The notes: generated by a model not told the origin, from the letters alone. A stretch of DNA of 64,000 nt from Candidatus Poribacteria bacterium (GCA_028820635.1 JAPPIG010000084.1:62001-126000), one strand, 5' to 3'. Counted from the first letter of the stretch, positions 45,844-54,506 are shown. Numbers and translations: made by a program.

Positions 45844-46401
45844 CTAAAGATTATTAGCAATGCGAATTTCTTCATCATTAAAAGATTCGTCATGCCATTC
45901 GGTGATTCGCCATTCATCATCTCTTTTTTCAAAGATAAACAGGTTATCGCCCTCCGCGAACCATCCGATGAATCCACCTTCAAGTGATTCGCCATCTGCC
46001 ACAAAACCTTGGATTCTATAGTGATTTCGGACTTCGGCTTGCGTGCCATTTTTATTCATAGATATTTCTGGTGGAATAGAGAGTTCGATTTCAATATCCT
46101 GAAATCGGCTAAAGACATGAATTGCAGAATCACGTTCGTCTCGAATATCATCAAATATAAGGTCATCAGTTTTATCGCCGTCTGTTCCCCAGTCTGAGAC
46201 GTATCGGAAACCTTGTGACCAGTATGCACTCATATAAGTCTCTATATCTTCAGTTTCATAACCTTCCCGCCACCGTTTTAAAACGCTGTTAATTGCCAAA
46301 TAATCTGGAGCTGGCACTGGGATCTTATCAACATCACCGCATCCAATAAAAAATGCTATTAATGTAAGTACTCCGCTTACTTTTGCTAATTTCTCAAACA
46401 T
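45844..46401 (-). CDS. SnoaL/NTF2-like lipoprotein (paralogue B, tail lost)
   Basis: A 185-residue paralogue of 44919-45560 with lipobox-like IGC at Cys21. YLAINSVLKRWREGYETEDIETYM, SQGFRYVSDWGTDGDKTDDL and NLFIFEKRDDEWRITEWHDE are almost the same as in paralogue A. It stops at TAG 45844-45846 after IANNL, but the bases beyond still translate to LPIVSPTS, matching LPIVWTTL of paralogue A. So the tail was removed by a nonsense change (TTG to TAG, by comparison). Confidence 0.8.
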   Translation of the reverse strand: MFEKLAKVSGVLTLIAFFIGCGDVDKIPVPAPDYLAINSVLKRWREGYETEDIETYMSAYWSQGFRYVSDWGTDGDKTDDLIFDDIRDERDSAIHVFSRFQDIEIELSIPPEISMNKNGTQAEVRNHYRIQGFVADGESLEGGFIGWFAEGDNLFIFEKRDDEWRITEWHDESFNDEEIRIANNL

Positions 46402-46426
46402 TATGATTACCTCAAAATAAAATGTT

Positions 46427-47242
46427 TTATCTATTTTCTTTTAACTTTTCGCGACGTGTTACTTCCTCAATGATCTGATCTAAGTGTTCCTGGTTTTTGG
46501 GTGGCCACGGCACATCAGCGGGTAATCTCAAATCTTCACGACTGATAGGATCAGGTCTTTCGGGAAGCACATTATTCGCTTCATCAACGTATATTATTTT
46601 CCAACCCCATGGATGTTTGCCTCTAAATAAAAGGTCAAATCTCTGTTTTTCAGAGAGTTTTCCTCCCCCTGCCATGCCAACCCCCATACCTTTGTGTTTC
46701 GTAATCTTAACAGTCTCATATTTGCTTGAATTTGTGATTGGAATAACAGTTTTGCCATCTGCCCCTAAAAAGTCAACCCGCACTACGTTACGGTTCTTCC
46801 GCTTTGCTGCTTTCAATTGTTGGTATTCCCAAATCCTCCTATCAATGAAAGCATCTTCATAAGTTTCCCTGTCATTATATTGGACTCCATATAAACGCCA
46901 TCTTTCCGGCTTAGATTTCCAAAAATTCAAAGAATGCCGTAAAGAATTACGTATTGACATATATCCGCTAAAATCATCAGAATCTTCAATAACGATACCT
47001 TTGTCAAGTAGTATCTCAAGCCATTCGGTAGGATACCTCTCATTTAATTTCTGCTGTTGTTCAGGATTTGGATTGTTTATGAGACGTTTGTCTACAAATG
47101 CTTCAAGAATTGCTTCAGGCGTTTGTGGGTGCGGCCCCTCATATTTGACAGGAGGTTCCTCTGTTATCATAAAACAAGATACAACCATACATAAGCATAA
47201 GTTAAACACAATTATCAGTCGAACTTTCATATTTTTCGTCAT
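46427..47242 (-). CDS. Hypothetical lipoprotein
   Basis: A 271-residue protein. ATG 47242 is chosen because AAAGGAG lies 9 bases upstream (an ATG at 47251 touches it). The signal peptide has lipobox VVSC at Cys23. The rest is charged, with no fold I recognise; PEAILEAFVDKRLINN, WRLYGVQYNDRETYEDAF and KHPWGWKIIYVDE are distinctive stretches. It lies 25 bases before the SnoaL-like paralogue B on the same strand and may share its transcript. Confidence 0.7.
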   Translation of the reverse strand: MTKNMKVRLIIVFNLCLCMVVSCFMITEEPPVKYEGPHPQTPEAILEAFVDKRLINNPNPEQQQKLNERYPTEWLEILLDKGIVIEDSDDFSGYMSIRNSLRHSLNFWKSKPERWRLYGVQYNDRETYEDAFIDRRIWEYQQLKAAKRKNRNVVRVDFLGADGKTVIPITNSSKYETVKITKHKGMGVGMAGGGKLSEKQRFDLLFRGKHPWGWKIIYVDEANNVLPERPDPISREDLRLPADVPWPPKNQEHLDQIIEEVTRREKLKENR

Positions 47243-47308
47243 CGGTTTCATCTCCTTTGTAGGAATTTATAGATATAGTAGATTTTAGAATTACTTTGAC
47301 ACTCCGAA

Positions 47309-47420
47309 CCAGCGAGGTTAGGAAACCTCGCCCACCAATGAATGTAAGAGGCGCCAAATGCCAAACGCGCATTTGGCGTTGATTTGGCAATAAATTGCGC
47401 GACTACAAACGCCGCAAACC
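47309..47420 (+). repeat. Repeat cluster: 8-bp hairpin plus copy of the 80-bp dispersed repeat
   Basis: GCGAGGTT/AACCTCGC (47312-47331) matches the hairpin at 25342-25363, and 47341-47420 is the inverted copy of 9071-9150 (about 70 of 80 positions). The rest of the gap 47243-47692 holds the conserved promoter-like motif at 47585. Confidence 0.7.
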
Positions 47421-47584
47421 TATAAGAACTGTAAGGTAATTTTAGATTTCACTATATACATAAGTTATTCTCTTTTTTAGTTATCAACTGAATCGCTTTT
47501 CTTCAAAAAATCTTGAAAATGCCCTTGAAATTTCACATAATAAGCATGACGAAAATTTTCATTCCAAACCGAGCATGTCTTTTT

Positions 47585-47616
47585 ATGTAACCTTTTTCTT
47601 TCATTTACATTCTTAC
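47585..47616 (+). promoter_or_regulatory. Conserved 32-base motif, putative ECF sigma promoter (copy A)
   Basis: ATGTAACCTTTT (47585-47596), six free bases, then ATTTACATTCTTAC (47603-47616). The copy at 51121-51152 has the same two boxes at the same distance (25 of 26 box positions identical). GTAACCTTTT resembles the -35 element used by many ECF sigma factors. It lies 76 bases before ATG 47693. Confidence 0.6.
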
Positions 47617-47692
47617 CTATTAAACCAAGTTCAATAGAGCAAATTAAACCGAAATCAAGTATTTTGCAAATAAGAAAATAGGAGACAATATC

Positions 47693-49018
47693 ATGAAAGG
47701 AAATAGTGCAGACTTATGGGAAGACTTTCTCCTCAAAAGTCAACGAGATGCAGACGGGAAGCGGAAAGTTGCAAAAGACATCCAGGAAAAGGTAATTACC
47801 TACATCAAAGCGAAAATTGATGCAGGTGTTTCTAACGGTAAAACGTCGCTTCCATCCGATTTGATGGAATACATCTACCGTTTTTCTAAAGAGATGCGTC
47901 AGGAACTGCGCGAATACGCTGAAAACGTTCTGGAAAAAAACCCCGATAACGGTGCAGCAGCAAAGTTTCTGGCGATAGAAACTTTACAAAAACTTGACGG
48001 AGAACCGATTCCGATAGAACCGAAGTATCCATATTTAGAAAAAGCGATGGTGTTAGTGCCAAAAGATGTTGAAATCTGTTTCTTCGCATTTGAAGAATAT
48101 GGATGTGATCAGTTTCTTCATGAGATGGAAGATTACGAAGATGACACACTTGTTTCTATTGAGAGATTGTTTGACCGTATCCATGAAAGGGACACACAGA
48201 CACAGTCCAGATGGGTGCGTATGCTTTATGACTATTCAGAGGTATGGACAAGTCCTACTGATATTTATAAAACACTCAACGAAAATGACCCTTATATTAA
48301 ACGGTGGACAGCAGTACTATGCAAAATTCAGAATGTCTTTGAACAAGAATTAGAACGAACACCCAATGATTGGGAGATTGTCCTCATACTGACTGAAATT
48401 CATGCGGTTTTAGGAAATACTGATGCAGCCGAAAAAGTTTTGAGGAAAGCACAAACGGTTTTTGAAAAACGTCTGGAACAAACTGAAAATGACCAAACTG
48501 CTTTGGATGGATTAGCAAATATCCATGAGAAATTAGGAAATGCCGAACTTGCCCAAGAATACAAGCTCAAAGCGGACCCCAGTTTAGGATGGGTAGATCA
48601 AATATTACCCAATTTTCCAGCATCTACAGTTGACCTTGATGACAACTCAATTTCGCTTGCAGATTACCGTGGAAAAGTTGTGCTACTTGATTTCTGGGCA
48701 GTGTGGTGCGGTCCCTGTGTCGGAGAAATTCCGAATATTAAGGAAGTATATGAGAAATATCACGACAAAGGATTTGATGTCATTGGCGTAAGTTTTGACA
48801 AAGACGAGGCAGTAGTGCGCGAGTTCATCAAGGAAAAAGAAATACCGTGGCGGCAGATTTTGGATAGTGGCGGTTTCAAAGGCATATTTGCAGAGCAATA
48901 TGGTGTCCGTGGTATTCCTGCACCGTTTCTGATTGACCGAAACGGAAAAGTTATCTCTGTTAAGGCAAGAGGTAGTCTTCTGGGTGAACTCGTTGCAGCA
49001 GAAATTGAGGATAAATAA
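47693..49018 (+). CDS. Cytosolic TPR-like plus thioredoxin (TlpA/ResA-like) protein, copy 1
   Basis: A 441-residue protein with AGGAGA before ATG 47693 and no signal peptide, so cytosolic, unlike most TlpA proteins. Residues 1-100 are a conserved N-domain (SADLWEDF, KTSLPSDLMEYIYRFSKEM, NPDNGAAAKFLAIETL). Residues 200-300 are TPR-like (NDWEIVLILTEIHAVLGNTDAAEKVL). From 300 on is an AhpC/TlpA-type thioredoxin fold: LPNFPASTVDLDDN, SLADYRGKVVLLDFWAVWCGPC with Cys339/Cys342, FDVIGVSFDKDE, GIPAPFLIDRNGKV. It should reduce disulfides or peroxide-type partners. The next gene is a close tandem duplicate. Confidence 0.88.
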   Translation: MKGNSADLWEDFLLKSQRDADGKRKVAKDIQEKVITYIKAKIDAGVSNGKTSLPSDLMEYIYRFSKEMRQELREYAENVLEKNPDNGAAAKFLAIETLQKLDGEPIPIEPKYPYLEKAMVLVPKDVEICFFAFEEYGCDQFLHEMEDYEDDTLVSIERLFDRIHERDTQTQSRWVRMLYDYSEVWTSPTDIYKTLNENDPYIKRWTAVLCKIQNVFEQELERTPNDWEIVLILTEIHAVLGNTDAAEKVLRKAQTVFEKRLEQTENDQTALDGLANIHEKLGNAELAQEYKLKADPSLGWVDQILPNFPASTVDLDDNSISLADYRGKVVLLDFWAVWCGPCVGEIPNIKEVYEKYHDKGFDVIGVSFDKDEAVVREFIKEKEIPWRQILDSGGFKGIFAEQYGVRGIPAPFLIDRNGKVISVKARGSLLGELVAAEIEDK

Positions 49019-49063
49019 GTTTAGAAAAAAACATTTTGCAAAAACAAAACATGGAGGAAAATC

Positions 49064-50383
49064 ATGAAAGAAAATAGTGTGGATGTATGGAATGACTATC
49101 TCAATACACTTGAAAATCGCGGGTATGCAAGCGTTGATTGGGAAGTGGCATCAGATGTTCAAGAAAAGTTAATAGAGTACTTCAAAGCGAAAATTGATGA
49201 AGGTGTTTCTGATGGGAAAACGTCGCTTCCACCCGATTTGATAGAGTACATCTATCGCTTTCCTAAAGAGATGCGGTGGGCACTGCGCGTTCATGCTGAG
49301 GGTGCTTTAGAAAGTGATCCGGACAATGGCGCGGCAGCAAAATTCTTGGCAATAGAGACATTACAGGTATTCGATGTGACAGTGCCTCTCAGTCGAAAAC
49401 GTCCGCTTGTGGAAAAAGCCATGATGCTGCTGTCAAAAGATGTTGAAATTTGTTTCTTTGCGTTCACAAAATATGGCTTCTGTGAAGACGAAGAAGTGCT
49501 CAAATCTCTGGAGAGAATGTTTGAGAGGCTACAAGAAACTTCTCAAGAGACACAATATAGGTGGGTATACCGGATACTCTACGACTATAGTGAAGTTTGG
49601 TTCAGACCAACTGACCTTTATGAAGGTTTTAAAACTGACGATCCACTCATTGAACGGTGGAATGTGGTGTTTAGCAGAATTCAAACTATCTTGGAAAAAC
49701 AGCTTGCGCAAAAACCGAACGATTGGAGTGCCTCACGGATGTTAACTGAGATTCACGAAACATTAGGAGATACTGATGCGGTGCGAGCAGTTCTTAAGGA
49801 AGCACAACCGGTTTTTGAGAAGATATTGGAGCAAGTACCAGATGATTGGACAGCTCTAAGCGCACTTGCTAATATCCATGAAAAGTTAGGAAATGCCGAA
49901 CTTTCCCGCCAATATCGGATAAAGCGAGATCCGACTTTAGCATGGGAGGAACAAATCTTGCCCGATTTTCCAGCGTCTACGGTTGACCTTGATGGTAACC
50001 CGATTTCGCTGATGGACTACCGTGGAAAAGTCGTGCTACTTGACTTTTGGGCAGTGTGGTGCGGTCCCTGTGTTGGGGAGATACCAAATGTTAAGGAAGT
50101 CTACGAAAAATATCACGACAAAGGATTTGATGTTATCGGCGTAAGTTTTGACAAAGACGAGGCAGTAGTGCGCGAGTTTATCAAGAAAGAAGATATACCG
50201 TGGCGGCAGATTTTGGATAGTGAAGGTTTCGGTGGCGTATTCGCGAAGCAGTATGGTGTGCGTGGTATTCCTGCACCGTTTCTGATTGACCGAAACGGAA
50301 AGGTTATCTCCGTTAAGGCAAGGAACCAGCTATTAGGGGAACTTGTTGCATCAGAGATTGAAGGTAAAAAAGAGGAAATATAG
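49064..50383 (+). CDS. Cytosolic TPR-like plus thioredoxin (TlpA/ResA-like) protein, copy 2
   Basis: A 439-residue tandem paralogue of the gene before it, 45 bases downstream, with GGAGG before ATG 49064. Same order: N-domain (SVDVWNDYLNTLENRG, KTSLPPDLIEYIYRFPKEM, DPDNGAAAKFLAIETL), TPR-like middle (NDWSASRMLTEIHETLGDTDAVRAVL), thioredoxin domain with WCGPC (Cys333/Cys336). The thioredoxin domains are far more alike than the middles, which suggests either recent conversion or strong selection on the redox part. Confidence 0.88.
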   Translation: MKENSVDVWNDYLNTLENRGYASVDWEVASDVQEKLIEYFKAKIDEGVSDGKTSLPPDLIEYIYRFPKEMRWALRVHAEGALESDPDNGAAAKFLAIETLQVFDVTVPLSRKRPLVEKAMMLLSKDVEICFFAFTKYGFCEDEEVLKSLERMFERLQETSQETQYRWVYRILYDYSEVWFRPTDLYEGFKTDDPLIERWNVVFSRIQTILEKQLAQKPNDWSASRMLTEIHETLGDTDAVRAVLKEAQPVFEKILEQVPDDWTALSALANIHEKLGNAELSRQYRIKRDPTLAWEEQILPDFPASTVDLDGNPISLMDYRGKVVLLDFWAVWCGPCVGEIPNVKEVYEKYHDKGFDVIGVSFDKDEAVVREFIKKEDIPWRQILDSEGFGGVFAKQYGVRGIPAPFLIDRNGKVISVKARNQLLGELVASEIEGKKEEI

Positions 50384-50484
50384 GTTTTTCTGTAGGCGAG
50401 CTTTGCAAGTGCGCCTGCTACGGGTATCCAAATAATTACGAGTTTTGCAATGAGAGTAGTGATGGAAATAGAGGGGCTGGTGGT

Positions 50485-51099
50485 ATGGATGAATTTCGCG
50501 ATGAGGAATTAGTACATCAAAATTTAGACGTTGCGGATGATGGAGCATTTGAAATCCTCTATCACCGTTACGAAGGGCCACTCCTCAGTTTTTTCTATAG
50601 GCGCGTTGGCAATTGGGAAACCGCGCAAGACCTGGTGCAAGAGACGTTTATTAAGGTGCATCAGAATCTACATACACTTCGGAATCCCAAAAGTTTTTCC
50701 AGTTGGTTGTTTAGCATCGCGCATCAACTCATTGCAGCACATTTCCGTGATGAGCAGAGAAAACTCGAAATCGGTTCACTTGAGGGGAATCCTGAAGCAT
50801 ATTTAGTAGACCTTGAACATCGTTCTCCAATCTATCGTATCATTGCAAAAGAGCAGATGGAAATTGTATATGCTTTGGCACAACGACTGCCAATTTCCGA
50901 ACAAGAAGTATTTGAAATGAAGCTGGCAAATCCCAAAATGTTGTTGGAAGAAATCGCTGAAAAATTGGAAATCACTTTGTCAGCGACTAAAGTTCGGTTG
51001 TACCGCGCAAAGAGAAAAGTTGTTGCTTGGATGAAAACGGAATATCCTGGTGAATTTGACCACATATTTAGAAAACAAGAGGAAACAAAAACGGGTTGA
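50485..51099 (+). CDS. ECF-type RNA polymerase sigma factor
   Basis: A 204-residue sigma factor. Region 2: DDGAFEILYHRYEGPLLSFFYRRV, ETAQDLVQETFIKVHQNL, FSSWLFSIAHQLIAAHFRDE. Region 4: ALAQRLPISEQEVFEMKLA, LLEEIAEKLEITLSATKVRLYRAKRKV. No anti-sigma gene lies next to it, no membrane segment is present, and the C-terminus has only a short basic/acidic tail. The conserved motif at 51121 begins 22 bases after its stop, so the operon behind it is a natural target. Confidence 0.93.
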   Translation: MDEFRDEELVHQNLDVADDGAFEILYHRYEGPLLSFFYRRVGNWETAQDLVQETFIKVHQNLHTLRNPKSFSSWLFSIAHQLIAAHFRDEQRKLEIGSLEGNPEAYLVDLEHRSPIYRIIAKEQMEIVYALAQRLPISEQEVFEMKLANPKMLLEEIAEKLEITLSATKVRLYRAKRKVVAWMKTEYPGEFDHIFRKQEETKTG

Positions 51100-51120
51100 A
51101 TTGTAAACAATACGAATTTT

Positions 51121-51152
51121 ATGTAACCTTTTGAGCCGATTTGCATTCTTAC
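51121..51152 (+). promoter_or_regulatory. Conserved 32-base motif, putative ECF sigma promoter (copy B)
   Basis: ATGTAACCTTTT (51121-51132), six free bases, ATTTGCATTCTTAC (51139-51152), matching copy A at 47585. Only 18 bases separate it from ATG 51171 (SD AAAGGAG at 51157-51163), so the leader would be very short if the right box is the -10; a protein-binding or leader role is the alternative. Confidence 0.55.
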
Positions 51153-51170
51153 ACTGAAAGGAGAACAAAA

Positions 51171-51881
51171 ATGACACCGACCGATGTCAAGGAATTGCTA
51201 AACACTTTAATCGCAGCAGAATGTCTCCCGATTGAGATTATTGATATTGCCCCTACTCAGAATCTACTCACATCAGATTCTACGACAGAGAATCGCATAA
51301 AAGATGTAATCCATCAATGGAACAAAGACGGTAAAATCTACACACGTCATCCTGGCCGATCAGATATTATGGAGTTCTATTCCAAAACCGATTCTGAATC
51401 TGCTGCTAAAGAATTGTTAGAATCTTTAGAAGTTGAAACTCTTATTGAATCCATCATCACTGAGCAGAATCTGCCCATCCGTTTTACAGATCACGGATTC
51501 CGATTGGTGGCATTAGCAGAGGATGACACAACGCGTTATCCTGTTAAAATACTTCACGGAGGATTTCGGTTAGAAAAGGGTCCGGAGACTGAGGTAAAAT
51601 CAAAGGATCTTGAAGGTGTCGCGGATCGCTTTGAAGCTATACTAAAGGAAAAGCGGACAAAGGCTAAATTGTTTCATCGCGGTTTTATGTTTGAAAGACA
51701 CTCCGATGTTGATGTCCCCACCACACGAATTAAAGAGATAGCAAAACAGATAGATGAAACCCTCGGCATCAACTATGTTTTTGATTCATGCAGTTACCCA
51801 CGTTCCAAAAAAGGGACATCCGAGACAACATGGACCAGTGCTAATATCCGAATTTCTTTGTGGCGGTTTCCACGGCGTTGA
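51171..51881 (+). CDS. H-x-G-F repeat family protein 1 (unrecognised)
   Basis: A 236-residue cytosolic protein; ATG 51171 follows AAAGGAGAAC. Not a family I know. It opens like its three neighbours (TDVKELLNTLIAAECLPIEII) and is built of alpha-beta-beta units: a helix with LxxLIxExxLP, then a strand pair around H-x-G-F: FTDHGFRLVAL, KILHGGFRLEKG, KLFHRGFMFERH. The last part (IKEIAKQIDETLGINYVFDS) also recurs in the neighbours. First and most diverged gene of the four-copy set, and the one directly behind the ECF motif. Confidence 0.75.
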   Translation: MTPTDVKELLNTLIAAECLPIEIIDIAPTQNLLTSDSTTENRIKDVIHQWNKDGKIYTRHPGRSDIMEFYSKTDSESAAKELLESLEVETLIESIITEQNLPIRFTDHGFRLVALAEDDTTRYPVKILHGGFRLEKGPETEVKSKDLEGVADRFEAILKEKRTKAKLFHRGFMFERHSDVDVPTTRIKEIAKQIDETLGINYVFDSCSYPRSKKGTSETTWTSANIRISLWRFPRR

Positions 51882-51940
51882 ATAGTCATAGAAAAAACTA
51901 AACTTAACTGCAACCTGATTCTACGATAGGAGGTTGAATT

Positions 51941-52795
51941 ATGAATCCCAATGATGTTAATAAATTATTGGAATCTTTAATTGAAGAGTTTGCCCTACCC
52001 GTTACCTTGTTCAACAGTGGACCTCTGATGATCAGCGAAGACGATGCTAAAGTTTCAAGGGAACGGCTTAAAGATACTGCAAAACAGTGGATGGATCTTG
52101 AGAGAGATGGATGCGACAAAATTCCGAAAGAGATGCAAGAATGCTACGCGCGCTTAAAAGAAGAGGTTGGTTTGTATAGAAATCATAGAAACCATAGTTT
52201 TTCTGTGAGAAAAAGCGAATCTGAACTTTGTGTTGAGATAGAACGTCTTGCTCTTGAAACATCTCATGTGCCAGATGTTAGAAAAGTATTGAAATCTTTG
52301 ATCGCAGAACAAGTATTGCCATTTGAGATTTTCCATCAAGGTTTTAATGTTATTATCCTCCCAAAAGACACGCAGAAATACCGGGACAAAGATATGAAAG
52401 AACTCGAAACATTACTTGAAAAAGAGAACTTAAGCGTGCAGGTACGCCACAGCGGTTTCAGTTTAACACGAATGGAACCAAGAGAATATGGCGAACCAGA
52501 TATCCAATTTCTACATGTTCAGGAACTATCGCAGCGTCTGCAGTCGGCACTGGAAACATACGAACTGAAGGTGTGTCTGCTTCATAAAGGTTTCGTGTTA
52601 GAGAAGCAACGGGAAGTTGAAATACATGTTTGCGAGACTGCAGAGTTAGCATCACGGCTAAGCTTTATGACAGGTATTGATTATCGTGGAGCAGGTGCGT
52701 ATGGTATGGGACTCCCAGAGAAAGATATTCCACCCGGATGGACACACAAAATTAATTGGAAGCATTCAAGGATAAGTGCATCCCGTCCATATTAA
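51941..52795 (+). CDS. H-x-G-F repeat family protein 2 (unrecognised)
   Basis: A 284-residue member of the same family; AGGAGG precedes ATG 51941. Units in order: NDVNKLLESLIEEFALPVTLF (H-x-G-F lost, SGP instead), a 70-residue charged linker, DVRKVLKSLIAEQVLPFEIF with FHQGFNVIIL, MKELETLLEKENLSVQVRHSGFSLTR, and LQSALETYELKVCLLHKGFVLEK, closed by ETAELASRLSFMTGIDYRG. No signal peptide, no cofactor motif, a few Cys not in pairs. Function unknown. Confidence 0.75.
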   Translation: MNPNDVNKLLESLIEEFALPVTLFNSGPLMISEDDAKVSRERLKDTAKQWMDLERDGCDKIPKEMQECYARLKEEVGLYRNHRNHSFSVRKSESELCVEIERLALETSHVPDVRKVLKSLIAEQVLPFEIFHQGFNVIILPKDTQKYRDKDMKELETLLEKENLSVQVRHSGFSLTRMEPREYGEPDIQFLHVQELSQRLQSALETYELKVCLLHKGFVLEKQREVEIHVCETAELASRLSFMTGIDYRGAGAYGMGLPEKDIPPGWTHKINWKHSRISASRPY

Positions 52796-52831
52796 TTCAG
52801 TTTGGTAACGCCCTACCAAAGGAGGAAAATG

Positions 52832-53575
52832 ATGAATCCGAATAAAGTTAAGGAATTACTCCACACTTTGATTGACGAACTCAAATTACCAATCCGTGTT
52901 TCTGTTTCTCATAGTGGACCTATATTGGTTTTCGGACCGGGAAGTGGTTCTATACGATCACGAGCAAAAAGTGTGTTAGAACGCTGGTCTGATGAAGGTA
53001 AGCGTAGTTGGGTCATTTCTGTAGGACTGCCTGTGAAAGAGAGGGATGAAGCAACAACGCGCCTTGCTTTGGACACACATCGCACGACAGAGATAAGGGA
53101 TATATTGGAATCATTGATCGCTGAACAAACACTCCCTTTGACCGTTGTTGATAGTGGTTTTCAATTGGAAATCCTAACTGATGAAGGGATAGACTATCGC
53201 AGTGAAGACATGATGCAGCTGGAAACGCTTTTAGAAAAAGAGGGTATAGATGTTCCAGTCCGGCATAGCGGTTTTAGTTTACGACACAAGGAAGATGATG
53301 TTGAACTTCTGTTTTCGGAAGTCAATACATTGGCAAATCATCTCACGTCTTTATTGGTAAGACACGGGTTACATGTGCGATTGCTCCATAATGGTTTTAG
53401 ACTGCTTAAAGATCAAGACGACGCAATAGATATTGCAGAAGTGAAGGAACTCACCTATCGATTAAAGATTATGGTAGGTATTCGCTATAAGCAAGACGGT
53501 TATAGTTATCCGCATGACGTGCCAAACCCTGAAATTCATTGGAAATCTGCTGACGTGAATACCGCCTTTCTATAA
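52832..53575 (+). CDS. H-x-G-F repeat family protein 3 (unrecognised)
   Basis: A 247-residue member; GGAGG (52821-52825) favours ATG 52832 (MNPNKV, as in protein 2) over ATG 52829. Units: VKELLHTLIDELKLPIRVSVSHSGP, TEIRDILESLIAEQTLPLTVV with VDSGFQLEIL, MMQLETLLEKEGIDVPVRHSGFSL, LTSLLVRHGLHVRLLHNGFRLLK, end VKELTYRLKIMVGIRYK. Closest to protein 2. Confidence 0.75.
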   Translation: MNPNKVKELLHTLIDELKLPIRVSVSHSGPILVFGPGSGSIRSRAKSVLERWSDEGKRSWVISVGLPVKERDEATTRLALDTHRTTEIRDILESLIAEQTLPLTVVDSGFQLEILTDEGIDYRSEDMMQLETLLEKEGIDVPVRHSGFSLRHKEDDVELLFSEVNTLANHLTSLLVRHGLHVRLLHNGFRLLKDQDDAIDIAEVKELTYRLKIMVGIRYKQDGYSYPHDVPNPEIHWKSADVNTAFL

Positions 53576-53591
53576 TTTTCAAATAAAACAT

Positions 53592-53615
53592 CGGATCAGC
53601 ATGTGTGTTGATCCG
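53592..53615. other. Hairpin between family proteins 3 and 4
   Basis: CGGATCAGCA (53592-53601) pairs with TGTTGATCCG (53606-53615) around TGTG, one G-T pair. No T run follows, so it may trim or pause rather than end the transcript. Confidence 0.4.
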
Positions 53616-53675
53616 TGCTGGCACACATAATAAACAAATTGTCCAGTTAAAAACACACGAAAAGGAGGATGAACC

Positions 53676-54476
53676 ATGAATCCTTATGATGTTCACGAAC
53701 TGCTGAGATCCATTATCCAAGAACATGTACTACCGATAACTGCTTACAACGGTACGATCCTATTGATTGTTGAGGGTGAATACCCAGGTAATATGTCAGA
53801 ACGATACTCAGAATTAGAACGATGCGTTGAAACAATAATACACCAGTGGAAAGGGGATAAAGGGGTAAGAGACTATAAAGACAGAATATTTCATGGAGAA
53901 TGGTATGCTACCGTTTTGTCCTCCTTTTCTGAAATACATAATAAAATAGAACGCGTTGCCTCAGATTCATCTCGTGTTTCAGAAGCAAGAGAGGTACTAC
54001 AATCCTTAATTGAAGAACGAGCACTGCCTATCAAAACCATTCAAAACCGTATTAAAGTCGTAATTCTTTCGGACAATCCTGTAGATTATCGGACTGAAGA
54101 AATGATGAAACTTGAGGACTTACTACAAAATATGGCACTTGACGGTTCATTAAAAGAAGACATTAAAAACATCTATGTTCGTCATAGTGGTTTCAGTTTA
54201 CACCCAAAGAAAGGAACTCCCGATATAGATTTCTCACAGGTTCAGGAGTTAACGAATTATTTGCAATCTGAAATAGTAGAACACGGACTGCATGTAAAAT
54301 TAATTCATAAGGGTTTTGAACTGGAAACAGACAATGAAATTGAATTAGATGAGAATGAAACTGAGGAAATAGTATACCGCTTAACGATTATGACAGGCAT
54401 CAACTTTCGGATTAGTGGATATGGAGAGAATACAACGGACTTAGGTGCAGACGGTGCCTATCCCTATTCCTATTAA
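53676..54476 (+). CDS. H-x-G-F repeat family protein 4 (unrecognised)
   Basis: A 266-residue member; AAAGGAGG precedes ATG 53676. Units: YDVHELLRSIIQEHVLPITAY, linker, EAREVLQSLIEERALPIKTI with IQNRIKVVIL (H-x-G-F degraded), MMKLEDLLQNM with a 10-residue insert before VRHSGFSLHP, and LQSEIVEHGLHVKLIHKGFELET, end TEEIVYRLTIMTGINFRISGY. It leads directly into the ferredoxin genes (31 bases). Confidence 0.75.
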   Translation: MNPYDVHELLRSIIQEHVLPITAYNGTILLIVEGEYPGNMSERYSELERCVETIIHQWKGDKGVRDYKDRIFHGEWYATVLSSFSEIHNKIERVASDSSRVSEAREVLQSLIEERALPIKTIQNRIKVVILSDNPVDYRTEEMMKLEDLLQNMALDGSLKEDIKNIYVRHSGFSLHPKKGTPDIDFSQVQELTNYLQSEIVEHGLHVKLIHKGFELETDNEIELDENETEEIVYRLTIMTGINFRISGYGENTTDLGADGAYPYSY

Positions 54477-54506
54477 TGGTAACAAACGCTATAAAAGGAA
54501 AACAAA

